DNA of 6,118 bases from Porticoccaceae bacterium (GTDB taxonomy: Bacteria; Pseudomonadota; Gammaproteobacteria; Pseudomonadales; Porticoccaceae), in contig DNBN01000185.1 of the NCBI GenBank assembly GCA_003491845.1, positions 1 to 6,118 of the forward strand, written 5' to 3'. This document shows, one piece after another, positions 5,951 to 6,118 of this stretch. Within the stretch, counting starts at the first letter, position 1, and each line of letters begins with the position of its first letter. A program made the position numbers and the translations under genes. The notes under the pieces are model-generated. The model ran no database searches, was not told where the DNA came from, and worked only from the letters and a program-made list of their open reading frames with translations.

Positions 5951-6118
5951 ATGACAGATATTACTCATATTGAAGCATTTCTAGCTTGCCCAACACCAGA
6001 TTTGTGGCTTGAAAATGCCCTATGCAATCAAACCATTATGCTAATCGATCATGCGAACTGTGAAAAAAAAGCCGCTAGCACAGCACTTAATTTGATTTAT
6101 CGCTATACCGATAATTTT
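5951..6118 (+). CDS. miaE: MiaE, tRNA-(2-methylthio-N6-isopentenyladenosine-37) hydroxylase, N-terminal part
   Basis: Only the first 56 codons are inside the window and the frame is open to the right edge. The pattern FLACPTPDLWLENAL (10-24) and then LIDHANCEKKAASTALNLIYRY (31-52, two phrases of one helix) is the characteristic N-terminus of MiaE. This is a diiron, ferritin-like monooxygenase that hydroxylates the isopentenyl side chain of ms2i6A at tRNA position 37. Glu38 in the NCEKKAAS helix is likely one of the iron ligands; the later Glu/His ligands lie outside. The ATG is the first possible start after an in-frame TAA at 5942-5944. Its ribosome binding site is weak (AAAG about 10 bases upstream). 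Position and lack of a terminator suggest cotranscription with trmK. Confidence 0.9.
   Translation, partial: MTDITHIEAFLACPTPDLWLENALCNQTIMLIDHANCEKKAASTALNLIYRYTDNF

Overview
The window looks like chromosomal DNA from a gammaproteobacterium, probably aquatic or marine. The evidence is a full-length AcnB closely resembling the E. coli enzyme, a gammaproteobacterial-type TrmK methyltransferase with an Asp-Cys-Cys-Cys-Asp motif I, and the start of a MiaE-type tRNA hydroxylase. Base composition is moderate to AT-leaning, genes are densely packed, and there are no insertion sequences, rRNA or tRNA genes, or CRISPR arrays. Genus cannot be assigned from this sequence alone.

Left part (1-2212) is a metal or redox stress module of the SigF/NrsF-bufferin type. 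On the minus strand, an ECF sigma factor (1080-1661) overlaps a six-helix NrsF/DUF1109 anti-sigma factor (443-1087) by 8 bases. These are followed by a small secreted cysteine peptide of the DUF2282/bufferin BufA1 family (70-348). On the plus strand, a DoxX-family membrane protein (1781-2212) diverges from the sigma factor. The strongest non-coding signal in the window links these genes. The same bipartite element, TGTAATGTTT, 13 bases, CGAA, lies upstream of both bufA1 (402-428, minus) and the DoxX gene (1718-1744, plus), with identical spacing. No copy was seen before the sigma gene. I infer that this is the promoter recognised by the local ECF sigma factor, and that the peptide and DoxX genes are its targets although they sit on opposite strands. 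The usual partners BufB (DUF692) and BufC (DUF2063) are not in the window. They could only lie beyond the left edge, after a strong hairpin at 26-53.

Middle part (2213-4893): the DoxX gene and acnB converge on one symmetrical hairpin (2230-2265) flanked by A and T runs, a shared bidirectional terminator. acnB (2284-4893, minus, GTG start) encodes the TCA-cycle aconitase B, with all three iron-sulfur cysteines intact.

Right part (4894-6118): a 306-base divergent intergenic region holds candidate sigma-70 promoters for acnB and for a tRNA-modification pair on the plus strand. The pair is a TrmK-family m1A22 methyltransferase (5200-5895) and, 55 bases later, the first 56 codons of miaE (from 5951), which is cut by the window edge.

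Start codons are unusual: the sigma factor and DoxX genes both appear to start with TTG, and acnB starts with GTG. Everything here was read by eye; no database search was run.
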